A stretch of DNA of 64,000 bases from NCBI RefSeq assembly GCF_002214805.1, contig NZ_CP019914.1:1240001-1304000 (forward strand), read 5' to 3'. This stretch comes from Brachyspira hampsonii. Its GTDB lineage: Bacteria; Spirochaetota; Brachyspiria; Brachyspirales; Brachyspiraceae. Shown piece by piece: positions 18,105-27,800 of the stretch; the stretch's first letter is position 1; the number at the start of each line of letters is the position of its first letter. Position numbers and translations under genes: made by a program. The notes beneath the pieces were generated by a model. It searched no databases, was not told the DNA's origin, and saw nothing but the letters and a program-made list of their open reading frames with translations.

Positions 18105-20129
18105 TTAGTCTAATAATCCGTATTCCAATAATAAATTGTATAGCTCATCATCATCGCTTTTAAAATTCTTAAGCCACTCATCAGATACTAAATAAGCTAT
18201 AGCATCTATTATCATTTCCCTATTTTCTATATCAGAGTCTTTAAGCATATTAGTAAGATTTTCTACTTCTTTGAAAAACAATTCATCTTTCTGTATATCT
18301 GATGCTAATTTGCTGTTTTTTTCATCTATTTTATGTATTTCATTAAAATATTTTTTCTCTCTTAATGCATATATAGTTCTCTTTTGATTCAAATAATCCA
18401 TTAACTGATTGCTCAAATCAATTCTGTCATCATCAAACATTGTGTTAATACTGCTGTAGAATGTTTCTTCTATATTTGCTTTTGCCTCATAATATTTCTG
18501 CTGCATATCTGCCAATACTCTTCTTTTTCCTTCATCTATATTCTCATATTCTCTGTCTAACATACTAGATATTCTATTCAATTCAGATTTGCGTGCAGAG
18601 TATTCTGATATTTGAGCAAAAACTCCGCCGAATGGAATTAAACTCTTGAAACTAAACTCCCAATCTCTTTGAGTACCAACACCTTCTACTAAAGCATATA
18701 GATTACGGTCTTTAGCAAAAGTCTGATAGGCTGCTTCTATATCTCTTCTTGCTATTTCCAATCCTGCCTCACTGTCTTTTGATATAAGATAAGATACAGT
18801 AATTCCAACAGCTAAACCTCCTACAACAGATCCTGCTATACTTGCAAAAGCTCCCAATGAAGCTGCTGCTGCTGCCCCCATAGACATATTAGAAGCGATA
18901 ACCCCAGCTAATGCACTTCCGCCTAAAGAACCTGCATAAGCACCTAATGAAGTTGATGTTATAGAAACAAAATTCTGAGATACCTCTCCCATTAACTCAA
19001 CAGTATCTATTTTACCTGTAATAAATCTATACATACTTTTTAATGTATCTATTGTCATTACAGCCATACCGCCTGCAATATTAGCTTTTCCAAGTAATGA
19101 AGAACCAACTCTATTACCCAAATAAGTAAAAGTAACCCCTAATGCACTTTTTGCAGCCCCATCAGTAGTAGCAGTAAGAACTTTATATGCTGATTCTATA
19201 AACTCATCTTCTGTTAAATTGCATCCATTTGATAAAAACTTTACAAACTCTCCGACAAATGCACTTCCGCCTGAAAATAATGCACCGCATAATGCTGCTT
19301 TAGGAAGCTGATTCAAATACTGTGCTTTAAATTTAGCATCTTTATTTTTTACTTCTATTCTTTCTCCATTTTCTAATCTTCTTGTAAGCTCTTCACTTTC
19401 ATTTCTATTTAACTTTTCACTATTAACTTTACCATCTTTGCTTGATAATCTGTCGTATGTATTTTCTGCTGTATGCTTATAATCTTTTGTATCAGTATTT
19501 TGTTTTTTAGAAGCTATTGCTCTTACTTCATCTACATTTTCTTCAGGAACTATCTTTTTATTTGAACCATCTTCTCCTGAATATCTTTTTTTAGAAATTT
19601 CTTCTGTATTAACTTTTGCATTTTCATTATCTTTTACTTGATATTTTGTCTCTGTATTACCATCTCTGACTATAATATCTGCTTCCGGATCTCCCGGTTT
19701 AGTTAATCTTGCTTCTGTTTTATATTCTCTGCATTGTTCAGCTGCATTTACATTATATGATTCAGTTAACTTAACCTCATCTATAAATCCTATACGCTTT
19801 TTTGGATCCATATTTATTTTTGAATCTGAAACCTTTTTTAAAGCCTCAGGATAATTATTCATAGCTTTACTTAAATTATTACGATGATCCTGATATTTTA
19901 CACTTCTTCCCAATCCAATAGAATCCGCCATATTACCGGAAATATCTTTATGTATGGTACTATCTTTTATAATGCCATTGCTTAAATTACTGTCAATATC
20001 AAACTTTTTTATTTTAGTATCTTTATTTACAAATACATTATTATATTTTGCATTATTCTTTCTATTTTTATGATTTCTGCCTTTATAGTTATTATTTTGT
20101 CCATAGTTATTATTATCTTGATTATACAT
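18105..20129 (-). CDS. Nuclease-like / glycine-rich membrane protein
   Basis: 674 residues in four parts. (1) An Asn/Lys-rich head, 1-50. (2) A region at 110-170 with E118, then GDPEADIIV (E149, D151) and YQVK (Q164, K166), the order expected for a PD-(D/E)xK-type nuclease fold. (3) A Gly/Ala-rich hydrophobic region, about 255-460 (for example SLGGSALAGVIASNMSMG), that looks membrane-inserting, in the manner of glycine-zipper pores. (4) A charged coiled-coil tail, 480-674. The ribosome-binding site is AAAGGAG. A broken copy lies just upstream. The nuclease reading is inference from motif spacing; the protein was not recognised as a named family. Confidence 0.5.
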   Translation of the reverse strand: MYNQDNNNYGQNNNYKGRNHKNRKNNAKYNNVFVNKDTKIKKFDIDSNLSNGIIKDSTIHKDISGNMADSIGLGRSVKYQDHRNNLSKAMNNYPEALKKVSDSKINMDPKKRIGFIDEVKLTESYNVNAAEQCREYKTEARLTKPGDPEADIIVRDGNTETKYQVKDNENAKVNTEEISKKRYSGEDGSNKKIVPEENVDEVRAIASKKQNTDTKDYKHTAENTYDRLSSKDGKVNSEKLNRNESEELTRRLENGERIEVKNKDAKFKAQYLNQLPKAALCGALFSGGSAFVGEFVKFLSNGCNLTEDEFIESAYKVLTATTDGAAKSALGVTFTYLGNRVGSSLLGKANIAGGMAVMTIDTLKSMYRFITGKIDTVELMGEVSQNFVSITSTSLGAYAGSLGGSALAGVIASNMSMGAAAAASLGAFASIAGSVVGGLAVGITVSYLISKDSEAGLEIARRDIEAAYQTFAKDRNLYALVEGVGTQRDWEFSFKSLIPFGGVFAQISEYSARKSELNRISSMLDREYENIDEGKRRVLADMQQKYYEAKANIEETFYSSINTMFDDDRIDLSNQLMDYLNQKRTIYALREKKYFNEIHKIDEKNSKLASDIQKDELFFKEVENLTNMLKDSDIENREMIIDAIAYLVSDEWLKNFKSDDDELYNLLLEYGLLD

Positions 20130-20240
20130 ATATTACTCCTTTAACATATTGCTTAAACCATGCTGTATTTTAGAAAAACTCTAAAATACAGACTGCAAAT
20201 AACTAAAAAAATATTAACTAATTATTTGATAGTACCCTCC
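20127..20240 (-). repeat. Direct repeat copy 1: leader with hairpin before the 674-residue gene
   Basis: About 114 bases nearly identical to 21,026-21,139. It includes the ribosome-binding site and a perfect 12-bp hairpin, CTGTATTTTAGA (20,163-20,174) with TCTAAAATACAG (20,180-20,191). On the - strand the hairpin lies about 35-60 bases before the ATG and has no T-run, so it looks like a 5'-leader structure rather than a terminator. Confidence 0.7.
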
Positions 20241-20269
20241 TAACAATTTCATTAACCAAAATTTGCTAA

Positions 20270-21028
20270 TTATTTCATATCATCTTTAATGCAATCATAC
20301 TCTTTTGATATAGCACTAATGCCCGAAAATACTGCTCCGTATAATGCTGCTTTAGGAAGCTGATTCAAATACTGTGCTTTAAATTGAGCATCTTTATTTT
20401 CAACTTCTAGTTTTTCACCATTTTTTAATCTTCTTGTAAGCTCTTCATTCTCATTTAACTTTTTACTATTAACCTTACCGTCTTTACTTGATAATCTATC
20501 CGATGTGTTTTCAGATGTATGCTTATAATCTTTTGTATCAGTATTTTGCTATTTAGAAGCTATAGATTTTACTTCCTCTACACTTTCTTCAGGAACTATC
20601 TTTTTGTTAAAACCATCATTATATAAATATCTTGTTTCAGAAATTGCCTTAGTATTGCGTTTTGCATTTTTATTATCATCTTTGACTATGACCGATACTT
20701 TGCTTGATTTTTTCTCATACTCTTTAATTTGAATATCTGCTTCTAAGTCTTTTGATTCAGATAAATAATCTAATTCCAAGCCCCAACAGCAACTACATAA
20801 ATAAGTATTTTTATCTAAATTTTTTTCAAGATTTTTAAGATGCTCATTCATAACCTTATTTAAATTAGCAAGATGCTCACTGTATTTAACTTTTCTTGCT
20901 GAATTAATAGAACCATTATTAGAAATATTATTATTTAAATTATTGTTTGACATTTTTATTTTCCTCCTATTATTTTTTGAAATGCCTTTATTATTATTTT
21001 TTTTATAATTATTATTTTGGCTGTACAT
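20270..21028 (-). pseudogene. Broken, truncated copy of the nuclease-like protein gene
   Basis: The reading begins MYSQNNNYKKNNNK and parallels the N-terminal part of the 674-residue protein: RKVKYSEHLANLNKVMNEH, then KKIVPEESVEEVKSIASK. An in-frame TAG at 20,549-20,551 follows. The same frame then continues QNTDTKDYKHTSENTSDR, and on through QFKAQYLNQLPKAALYGAVF, matching the intact paralogue. It stops at TAA 20,270-20,272, before the membrane region. The YQVK-type nuclease end is also altered. It may still give a 159-residue truncated product. Confidence 0.75.
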
Positions 21029-21139
21029 ATATTACTCCTTTAACATATTGCTTAAACCATGCTGTATTTTAGAAAAACTATAAAATACAGCATGCAAATA
21101 ACTAAAAAATATTAACTAATTATTTGATAGTATCCTCCT
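21026..21139 (-). repeat. Direct repeat copy 2: leader with hairpin before the pseudogene
   Basis: Second copy of the 20,127-20,240 segment. Here the palindrome is longer: CATGCTGTATTTTA (21,058-21,071) pairs perfectly with TAAAATACAGCATG (21,081-21,094), 14 bp. The two copies show that gene plus leader were duplicated as one unit of about 900 bases. Confidence 0.7.
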
Positions 21140-21167
21140 TTTTTATTTACCATAAATATAATTACAT

Positions 21168-21245
21168 CTAAAACTTTTTGATAATTTTAGTAATTATTTT
21201 TACTGCAATGATAGGTAATAAAGTACGAATAATAGTTCCAAACAT
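21168..21245 (-). CDS. 25-residue cationic amphipathic peptide
   Basis: The ORF starts MFGTIIRTLLPIIAV and ends KIIKKF. It has five basic and no acidic residues, and alternating Ile/Leu with Lys as in membrane-active amphipathic helices. AGGAGG (21,251-21,256) lies 5 bases before the ATG, a textbook ribosome-binding site and the main reason to believe it. It is preceded by another tiny ORF and followed by the pseudogene leader. The properties resemble phenol-soluble-modulin-like peptides or small membrane toxins; no homology is claimed. Confidence 0.5.
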   Translation of the reverse strand: MFGTIIRTLLPIIAVKIITKIIKKF

Positions 21246-21258
21246 ATTAACCTCCTAA

Positions 21259-21348
21259 TTAAACATTTTCTTTGTTGCTAAAATATTCTACTAATATTTC
21301 TGCAGCAGCTTTTACAATCTTCAATACTAAAATTATATTTTTATCCAT
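21259..21348 (-). CDS. 29-residue small hydrophobic peptide
   Basis: Starts MDKNIILVLKIVKAAAEILV and ends SNKENV. AAGGAG precedes the ATG by 5 bases. The sequence could form one amphipathic helix. Its stop is only 13 bases from the start of the 25-residue ORF, so the two look like a translationally linked pair. Too short to judge by composition alone; the ribosome-binding site and pairing are the support. Confidence 0.4.
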   Translation of the reverse strand: MDKNIILVLKIVKAAAEILVEYFSNKENV

Positions 21349-21399
21349 AAAAACTCCTTTTTATATAGATATTAAAAATACAATATTCTTCATCAATAA

Positions 21400-21600
21400 T
21401 TATGAAAACAACTTAGTATGATAGTCAAGTTTCCAAGGGCGGTAACTACTTTTCTTTTTTAATTTTTTAAAATGATTTTTCTTGATATTCTTATTCACTC
21501 TAATTATTTGAGCAATACTATTATCATAAGTTAATAGACTACTCACTATATAATGAACAGTGTTTAGATTACTTTTATTAGAAAAAAAGTTAATAGGCAT
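21400..21600 (-). CDS. 66-residue basic hypothetical protein
   Basis: First candidate gene of the accessory operon. It begins MPINFFSNKSNLNTVHYIV and carries a Lys-rich middle (NKNIKKNHFKKLKKKSSYRP). AAAGGAG lies 7 bases before the ATG. Not recognised. Its position directly behind the 21,749-21,776 promoter supports expression. Confidence 0.35.
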   Translation of the reverse strand: MPINFFSNKSNLNTVHYIVSSLLTYDNSIAQIIRVNKNIKKNHFKKLKKKSSYRPWKLDYHTKLFS

Positions 21601-21748
21601 ATTTAGCTCCTTTTAAGTTTTATAAAAAATATCATTAAAAAAATTAAATTGTAAATACTGTTTCTTCCTAAGCTAGAAGAGACAAACTCGTAAAAAATTG
21701 ATATTTTCAAACTTTAGCAGTAGCTAAATATCTTTATCTTATAAGCCA

Positions 21749-21776
21749 ATAATAGCATATTTACAAAATATGTCAA
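21749..21776 (-). promoter_or_regulatory. Promoter of the accessory operon
   Basis: On the - strand TTGACA and TATTAT are 16 bases apart, giving a start near 21,742 and a leader of about 140 bases. It is the only strong promoter-like sequence seen upstream of the run 21,600 to 14,979. A small TTTAGC/GCTAAA hairpin near 21,713-21,728 lies in the leader. Confidence 0.6.
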
Positions 21777-22087
21777 GTATTATATTAAAAAATTATTAAA
21801 AAAAACTATAAAAAAATTATTTTTAATAAAATAACTATATTTATAATGTAAAAGAGCTATACTGTATATTAAATACATAATTATACAGCAGTAATAATAA
21901 TAAAATTTTAAAGGATTAAAACTGTAATGAATAATTTTTTATTAGATATACTTAACCCCTTAAAGTTTAAATTATTATTTTATATAAAAAGTTGTAAAAC
22001 AAACAGAAATTAAATAATTACATTTAATTTCAAAATACTGTTTCTAAGCAAAAAGCCTAAAAACAAAGTCAAAAAATAATAAATAAA
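21777..22087. other. Intergenic gap between accessory operon and Cas operon
   Basis: AT-rich. A 28-codon + strand ORF starts at 21,927 behind AAAGGA, but the spacing to the ATG is long and nothing else supports it. No tRNA, repeat or further gene is seen. Confidence 0.5.
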
Positions 22088-22108
22088 CTCTGGGGATAAA
22101 TACCAGAG
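22088..22108 (-). terminator. Terminator of the cas operon
   Basis: CTCTGG and CCAGAG form a 6-bp stem with a 9-nt loop. On the - strand the stem is followed by TTTATTTATTATTTTTT. It lies about 63 bases past the stop of the DUF3800 gene, the last gene of the operon. Confidence 0.7.
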
Positions 22109-22170
22109 ACTTGATATTATATATTATATAAACTTTTTAAAATAAGTCAAACTATTTTATTCAAAAAATA

Positions 22171-24840
22171 TCACATATATAACTTTTTACTTAAATTAAA
22201 AGCCCAATTATGTTTATCTAAGTCGGATTCCTTACTTTCTTCCAAAAACTTTCCAAACGCTTTCTCATAATCAGTATTTGGAAGCTCAAGCATTTCTTTT
22301 AATATATTTACAGCTTTATCAAAATAGATTTCATCTCCTGTTAATATCTCAGTTAAATATAGGGAAAGTTTTCTCATATACTGAAAATAACCTTGCAAAT
22401 TTTCTACAAATATATAGCTATTTGACAAAGATAGTTTTTCTTTTTTTACTTTATAATATACAAAACAATAATCTTTTTCTATATCTACATCCTCTGATGA
22501 TTTTCTTCTTTCTTTATCATTATAGAAATTGCCGCTTTTTTCTATAAGTATATCAGATATTCTTCTGCTGTATTTATTATCATCATAAAAATTCTTACAA
22601 TACCTTAAAAGTCTTATTATCAAATATTTATCGCTTTTATCAGGCTGATTATTATTATCTATATAAGAAACTAACTCTTTAATTAACAAATCAATATTAT
22701 CAAATTTTTTTTCCCCTTTTTTAATATATTTATAAAGATAATCTAAAAACTCTTCTTCATTACCTGCTGTAATAGCATAAAGCATAAAATTACTGTATAC
22801 TCTGCCTATATTTTCCTTATCATCTTTAAACAACTCTTTAGATTTAGAAAAACATTCCTTAGCTTTCTCCAAATCTTCTTTATCTTCTGTAACATAATAG
22901 TGAACAATATATGTCTGACCAAGCGTTCCGTATAATCTTGCTATATCATCTATATATAATTTATTATAACACTTAATATTTTCCAAAATATTTTTTATAT
23001 ATTCTATAATATCACCGCATTTATAAAAATCCCATAAAGCAACCATACTTATATTATCAAAAAGTATCTTTTCCCTTAAAAAGAAATAATCACTATCTAT
23101 ATTTTCTATCTTACCTTTATTAAGCTCAATCATTTCTAAAGATTTATCTGTATTATCACTATGATTATAAATAGAAAGTTTAGCTGTATTAATCATAAAT
23201 ATAATAGAATCAAGTTTCTTAGATACAAAATTTTCTTTTGAATTATTTTTTTTAATTTTTTCTAATAGTTTAATTAATATATCATAGCTTTCCAATATAT
23301 TATCATATTTAAACTCATTATTAGATTCTATCTCTAAATTATCTAATATACTTTTTACAGCATGAACTAAATAACTTACTCTTCTATATAACTCCTCATC
23401 GTTTATAAAAAAATTCAATATTTCTGTGCTGTCATTTTCAGCAAATTTTTTTCTTCTATCACCTATTTTGTTATGTGATGCTAATTTTTTATAAAAGATA
23501 TATCTGTTTAATATTGTATAATAGTCATATTTATCAAAATAAAAATCAATAGGATCTTTATCAAATGAACTGTATTTTGTTTTTAAATATATACTAAACT
23601 CCTTAAAAATTTCTTTAGAATCTGAAGTATGACGGTTATAAAAAGTATTGCAAAAATAATCAGCAAAAACTAAATCAGGCTCTTTATCTGCAGGTCTTAA
23701 AGGGAGCATTATATATTCTATATTATTATTATTTAGTCCATATTTAATTTTTAAACTTTCTATTCCTTCTTTAACATAAGGTTCAATGTCTATAGGCTCC
23801 ATATTCCTATTACTATTAGTATTATTGTTTAGTATGTCTTTCTCAACATAAACTCTTGAAGGCATTTTGATAATTAATAATATATTTTGCTTCAATAAAT
23901 CAATATCATACTCTTTAATAATTTTATTTAAAGTTTTTACTATTAAATTAGATGCTAAATCGACATAGTATTTTCTTGTAAACTCTATACCATTAGGATT
24001 ATTTTCATATATACATACAAATTTAGCGTCATTTTTATTTAGAAAATCAAAAGCACTTTTAGTTATTTCTTTTTTCAAATTATTATTGATTTTATTTCTA
24101 TGATAAACATTCATTAAAACCAATTTTTTTTTATTTTCAGAAGAATATGAATATCTATTATCATTTTGAAAATATTCACTATTTAATTCATCTAACTTAG
24201 CATAGTTTTCCTTATACCAATCAGATAAAGATTTATCTTTTATAAAATATCCTCCAATAGCAAAAATTTTCTCTTTTTCTTTTTTATTAGCATTAATATT
24301 TCCTGTTTCATCTAAATATAAATTAAAAACAACTGTGTTCTCATTAATTTTTTCATTAACCTCTAATACAGTATTCTGATCCATATTTTTTTTAATATTA
24401 GGCATATAATAACCGTATAATAATTTTAATACAGAACTATCAATTTCAGAATTATTTATAAAAGTTTCTAATTTTTTAAAAGAATAATGTTTAAGTAAAA
24501 TTATAACATACAAAAAAGGAAATATAGAATTATCATTTTTTATATCTTCTAAATCAATCTTTAATACTTTATCAAAATAACTTATCAAACTATTATTTTG
24601 TTTTTTGTATAATTTAATACAAAACACCAAATAATAATATATATCTTTATCTAAATAATTTATCTTCAATTCATCTTCAATTATTTCAGTATATTCAAAA
24701 AATTCCTTAACCCTTTCATTTTCACATTTAATTCTAGCCTCATCAAAAAGTTCATTAAAAAGTTTTTTGTTGCTTTCACTCAATCCGTCAAAAACTTCTT
24801 TAAAAGTTATAAGATTCTTATTGTTTTTTAGCATTATCAT
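22171..24840 (-). CDS. DUF3800-type protein with helical-repeat C-terminus, CRISPR-associated
   Basis: 889 residues. Residues 1-160 are helical. A DUF3800 domain follows: LYLDETG at 174-180 (D177, E178), IFAIGGYFI at about 192-200, and the closing PDLVFADYFCNTF (D394). This Asp/Glu-Asp pattern is the conserved acidic set of DUF3800, a family suspected of nuclease-like function and often found beside phage and defence genes. Residues about 480-889 are TPR-like helical repeats (for example YGTLGQTYIVHYYVTEDKED). It starts 5 bases after the HEPN effector gene. The ATG at 24,834 (third codon) is better spaced from AAAGGA than the first. It was not recognised as a known Cas protein. Confidence 0.65.
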   Translation of the reverse strand: MIMLKNNKNLITFKEVFDGLSESNKKLFNELFDEARIKCENERVKEFFEYTEIIEDELKINYLDKDIYYYLVFCIKLYKKQNNSLISYFDKVLKIDLEDIKNDNSIFPFLYVIILLKHYSFKKLETFINNSEIDSSVLKLLYGYYMPNIKKNMDQNTVLEVNEKINENTVVFNLYLDETGNINANKKEKEKIFAIGGYFIKDKSLSDWYKENYAKLDELNSEYFQNDNRYSYSSENKKKLVLMNVYHRNKINNNLKKEITKSAFDFLNKNDAKFVCIYENNPNGIEFTRKYYVDLASNLIVKTLNKIIKEYDIDLLKQNILLIIKMPSRVYVEKDILNNNTNSNRNMEPIDIEPYVKEGIESLKIKYGLNNNNIEYIMLPLRPADKEPDLVFADYFCNTFYNRHTSDSKEIFKEFSIYLKTKYSSFDKDPIDFYFDKYDYYTILNRYIFYKKLASHNKIGDRRKKFAENDSTEILNFFINDEELYRRVSYLVHAVKSILDNLEIESNNEFKYDNILESYDILIKLLEKIKKNNSKENFVSKKLDSIIFMINTAKLSIYNHSDNTDKSLEMIELNKGKIENIDSDYFFLREKILFDNISMVALWDFYKCGDIIEYIKNILENIKCYNKLYIDDIARLYGTLGQTYIVHYYVTEDKEDLEKAKECFSKSKELFKDDKENIGRVYSNFMLYAITAGNEEEFLDYLYKYIKKGEKKFDNIDLLIKELVSYIDNNNQPDKSDKYLIIRLLRYCKNFYDDNKYSRRISDILIEKSGNFYNDKERRKSSEDVDIEKDYCFVYYKVKKEKLSLSNSYIFVENLQGYFQYMRKLSLYLTEILTGDEIYFDKAVNILKEMLELPNTDYEKAFGKFLEESKESDLDKHNWAFNLSKKLYM

Positions 24841-24845
24841 TTCCT

Positions 24846-27800
24846 TTATTTTATCTTATTATAAGATTCATAAATGTCTTTTAATTCTAAAGCTTTTAAT
24901 ACACTATTAATAATACTAATACTCCTCTTATAATCTATAGCAGCTATACCTGTACCATCTTTTACTCTCATATGACAAATCATATTTCTAACATCTTTTA
25001 TAGTTTCTGATATCTTTGGAGTCATTTTATCATTATTAAAATTAACTAAAGAGTTAAAATCTACATATCCATCTTCCTTTATTATACTTTCAAAACCATA
25101 CGCTTTATGACATTTGTAAATTAAATGAGACTCTATAGCACATATAAAATATAAAAACTCTTTAGCAGCCCACATTAATACACGCACCAATTCCTTAACT
25201 TTTATTACATCAAGCTCTTCTCCTTCTTTTAATTCAGTAATTGCTGGATTAATAAATTTTTTTAAAACTTCATCTTGAACTATAATATTAAATGCCTCTA
25301 TAGAATTAGATATAGAAAGCTCCAAATCTTCTTTTTTCATTGATGATTTATTTATTCTCTGAGGATCAAGCAGCCATTCTAAATCATTTCTCACATCTTT
25401 TTTATAATAATCTCTAATATTAATCCTAATAGGCGTTTTTAATACCCAAACTAAATCAAAGTCTAAAATACCTCTATTATTTTTATTGTATTCAAAAATA
25501 ATGCTTGTCTTTTTTCCTAAATATTTATTTCTATGTACAATTAAATTAGCATATTTCTTAGAAATTAATGCAAGAATCATTTCCTGAGCTAATATATTTC
25601 TTATTTCATTATCTCTAAATTTTTTTATTTTATTTTTAGCTTTATACTCTTCATAAAAATTAATAATTATAGGAATAGTATAATTTTTAGATTGAAAATA
25701 TTTTAATAGTATGGATAGCAAATCATATTTTCTAGTTTTATAATCATTAAATTCTTTTGAAAATAAAGTTTTTTTTATACTATCCCATCTCAAAGCTTCA
25801 TAAATTGTGCTGTCTGTATCTTTATAATAATCATTTTTATCTTTATTCATAGAATAATTAGGAGAAAAAGCATATTTACTCCAGCTTTTATATAAAATGT
25901 TAGTGTCATCTTTAGGATTCTTTTTTATATTTTTCTTATTTTCAGCAAATTTAACAGTAAGTTTTATACACTCATCAGTAATACCGTCAAGAGTATTTAT
26001 CTTTAGTATACCTTTTATATTATCAGGAATATCTATGTGAATAGAATCAAATGCTTTTTTAATTGATTCATAAGGAGATGACAAACTATATACATTAAGT
26101 TTTGATATAATCATCATTAACTTATCATGAAGTACAATACTATCTCTTTGATGTATATGTTCATCTTTAGCTATTTCTCTTCTTATAGCTCTTACACAAA
26201 ATTTAGTTTTCTGATATACACTATATTTACTTACTTTCTCTTTCAAAATATCTTCTAATGTTCTGACATTGCATTTTTTATTATTATTTTTATATTCTTT
26301 TTTTATATGCAAAAAAGATGCTGCAGACTGCAAATTATTAAATATTACATTATCAGAAATCATTATAGATGTAAGCAAAGCTGTAAGATTGTATTTATTA
26401 ATACTATACTTTATCATACCTATATTGTTATTCTTGTCGATATCATTATAAACTATTTTGTATATAGATCCATCAGCATTTTTAGAAGGCTTTACTTTTC
26501 TTCTAGTATCAATATAATATTTATCAACAGGAACGGCCCATATAGCAGCATTTCCTACTATAGACCATGTATCTTCAAAAAATGAACTTTTCAAATTTCC
26601 AAATTTACCATATTCTGTAATAAAATTTAAAGCCTCTTTCATAAAGATATCTTCATTTCTAAATACATTGATTAAAGATTTCTCTATTTCTTCTTTGGAG
26701 TTTTCTAGTTTATCTATTTTTTCTTTTCTTTCTATTTCAGTTTTAGCATTCTTATCTATTTTTTCTTTTCTTATTTTTATCAATTTATTTGTATTATCTT
26801 TTCTAATAATATCTTCCAATTCTACTATTTTTGGAAAACTATTACTGTAGCTGTAAAATTTAAGAGCTTTTTTATACAAATAAAAAATATCTGCCTGATT
26901 TTTATTTTGATTTACTGTATGATATTTATCATCAAAATCTTTTATAGTTTTCTTTATTCTCTTTGATGTATTGAATACTTCACTATTAAATTTCTCTTTG
27001 AATTTTATTTGATTATAATATAATTTATCATCATCAAATTCAATACCCGGTACAAGTGTTTTATATCCGCCTCTTAATGAAAAAGATAAAATTAATTCAT
27101 TAATGTATCCTTTTAACTTTATTAAATCTAATATTTCTTTTATATGCTTTTTTTCTGTAAACATAGCTATAATCATTAAAGCATATACAAAAGGTACATT
27201 TTTAAATGATGTTTCCATTTCGTTAAAGTCTACATTTAATGCTTCTCTTATATATAAATCCTTATTTTTATATTTTTCTAAAGATAATTTTGGATTTTCT
27301 TTTTTAATTTTTTCTATATATTTAGCATCTAAATTTATTTCATTATCTAAACATAATTTTAGGAAATTAAATAATTCTGCATTGAATTCTTTAAATTTAC
27401 AATGGTCAAAATGATCATCCCTAACATTTTTATGTATAAGAATATTTCTAAAGTCCATAATAAAATCAATAGCCTGTTTATATGAGGCATCTATCACTTT
27501 TTCTAAATTCTCTTTATCTTCCCTATAAAAATTATTTTTTTCTTCTCCTTTTCTGTATTTTTCTTTTTCATCACATATCATGCATTCCTTAGAATTTAAT
27601 TTAGTACATTTTAATCTTGCACATTCTAACTTTGAATATCTTAATTTAAATACAGTTTCAAACTGAGTTTTATATATTGACTTACTATATTTTTCCTCTA
27701 ATTTTTTTTCATCTTTAGAATCTTTATTAAAAGAACTATTCTCTATTATAAATGTAGCAAGTATAGTTAATAATTTCTTTACTTTTACTTTATAGCTATT

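Noticed and set aside
21927-22013. 28-codon + strand ORF (MNNFLLDILNPLKFK...)
   Set aside because: AAAGGA is too far from the ATG, no promoter is clear, and composition is that of AT-rich non-coding DNA.
26269-26585. Opposite-strand ORFs of 60-92 codons within the effector gene
   Set aside because: Shadow frames of an AT-rich gene; no ribosome-binding sites and no recognisable protein features.
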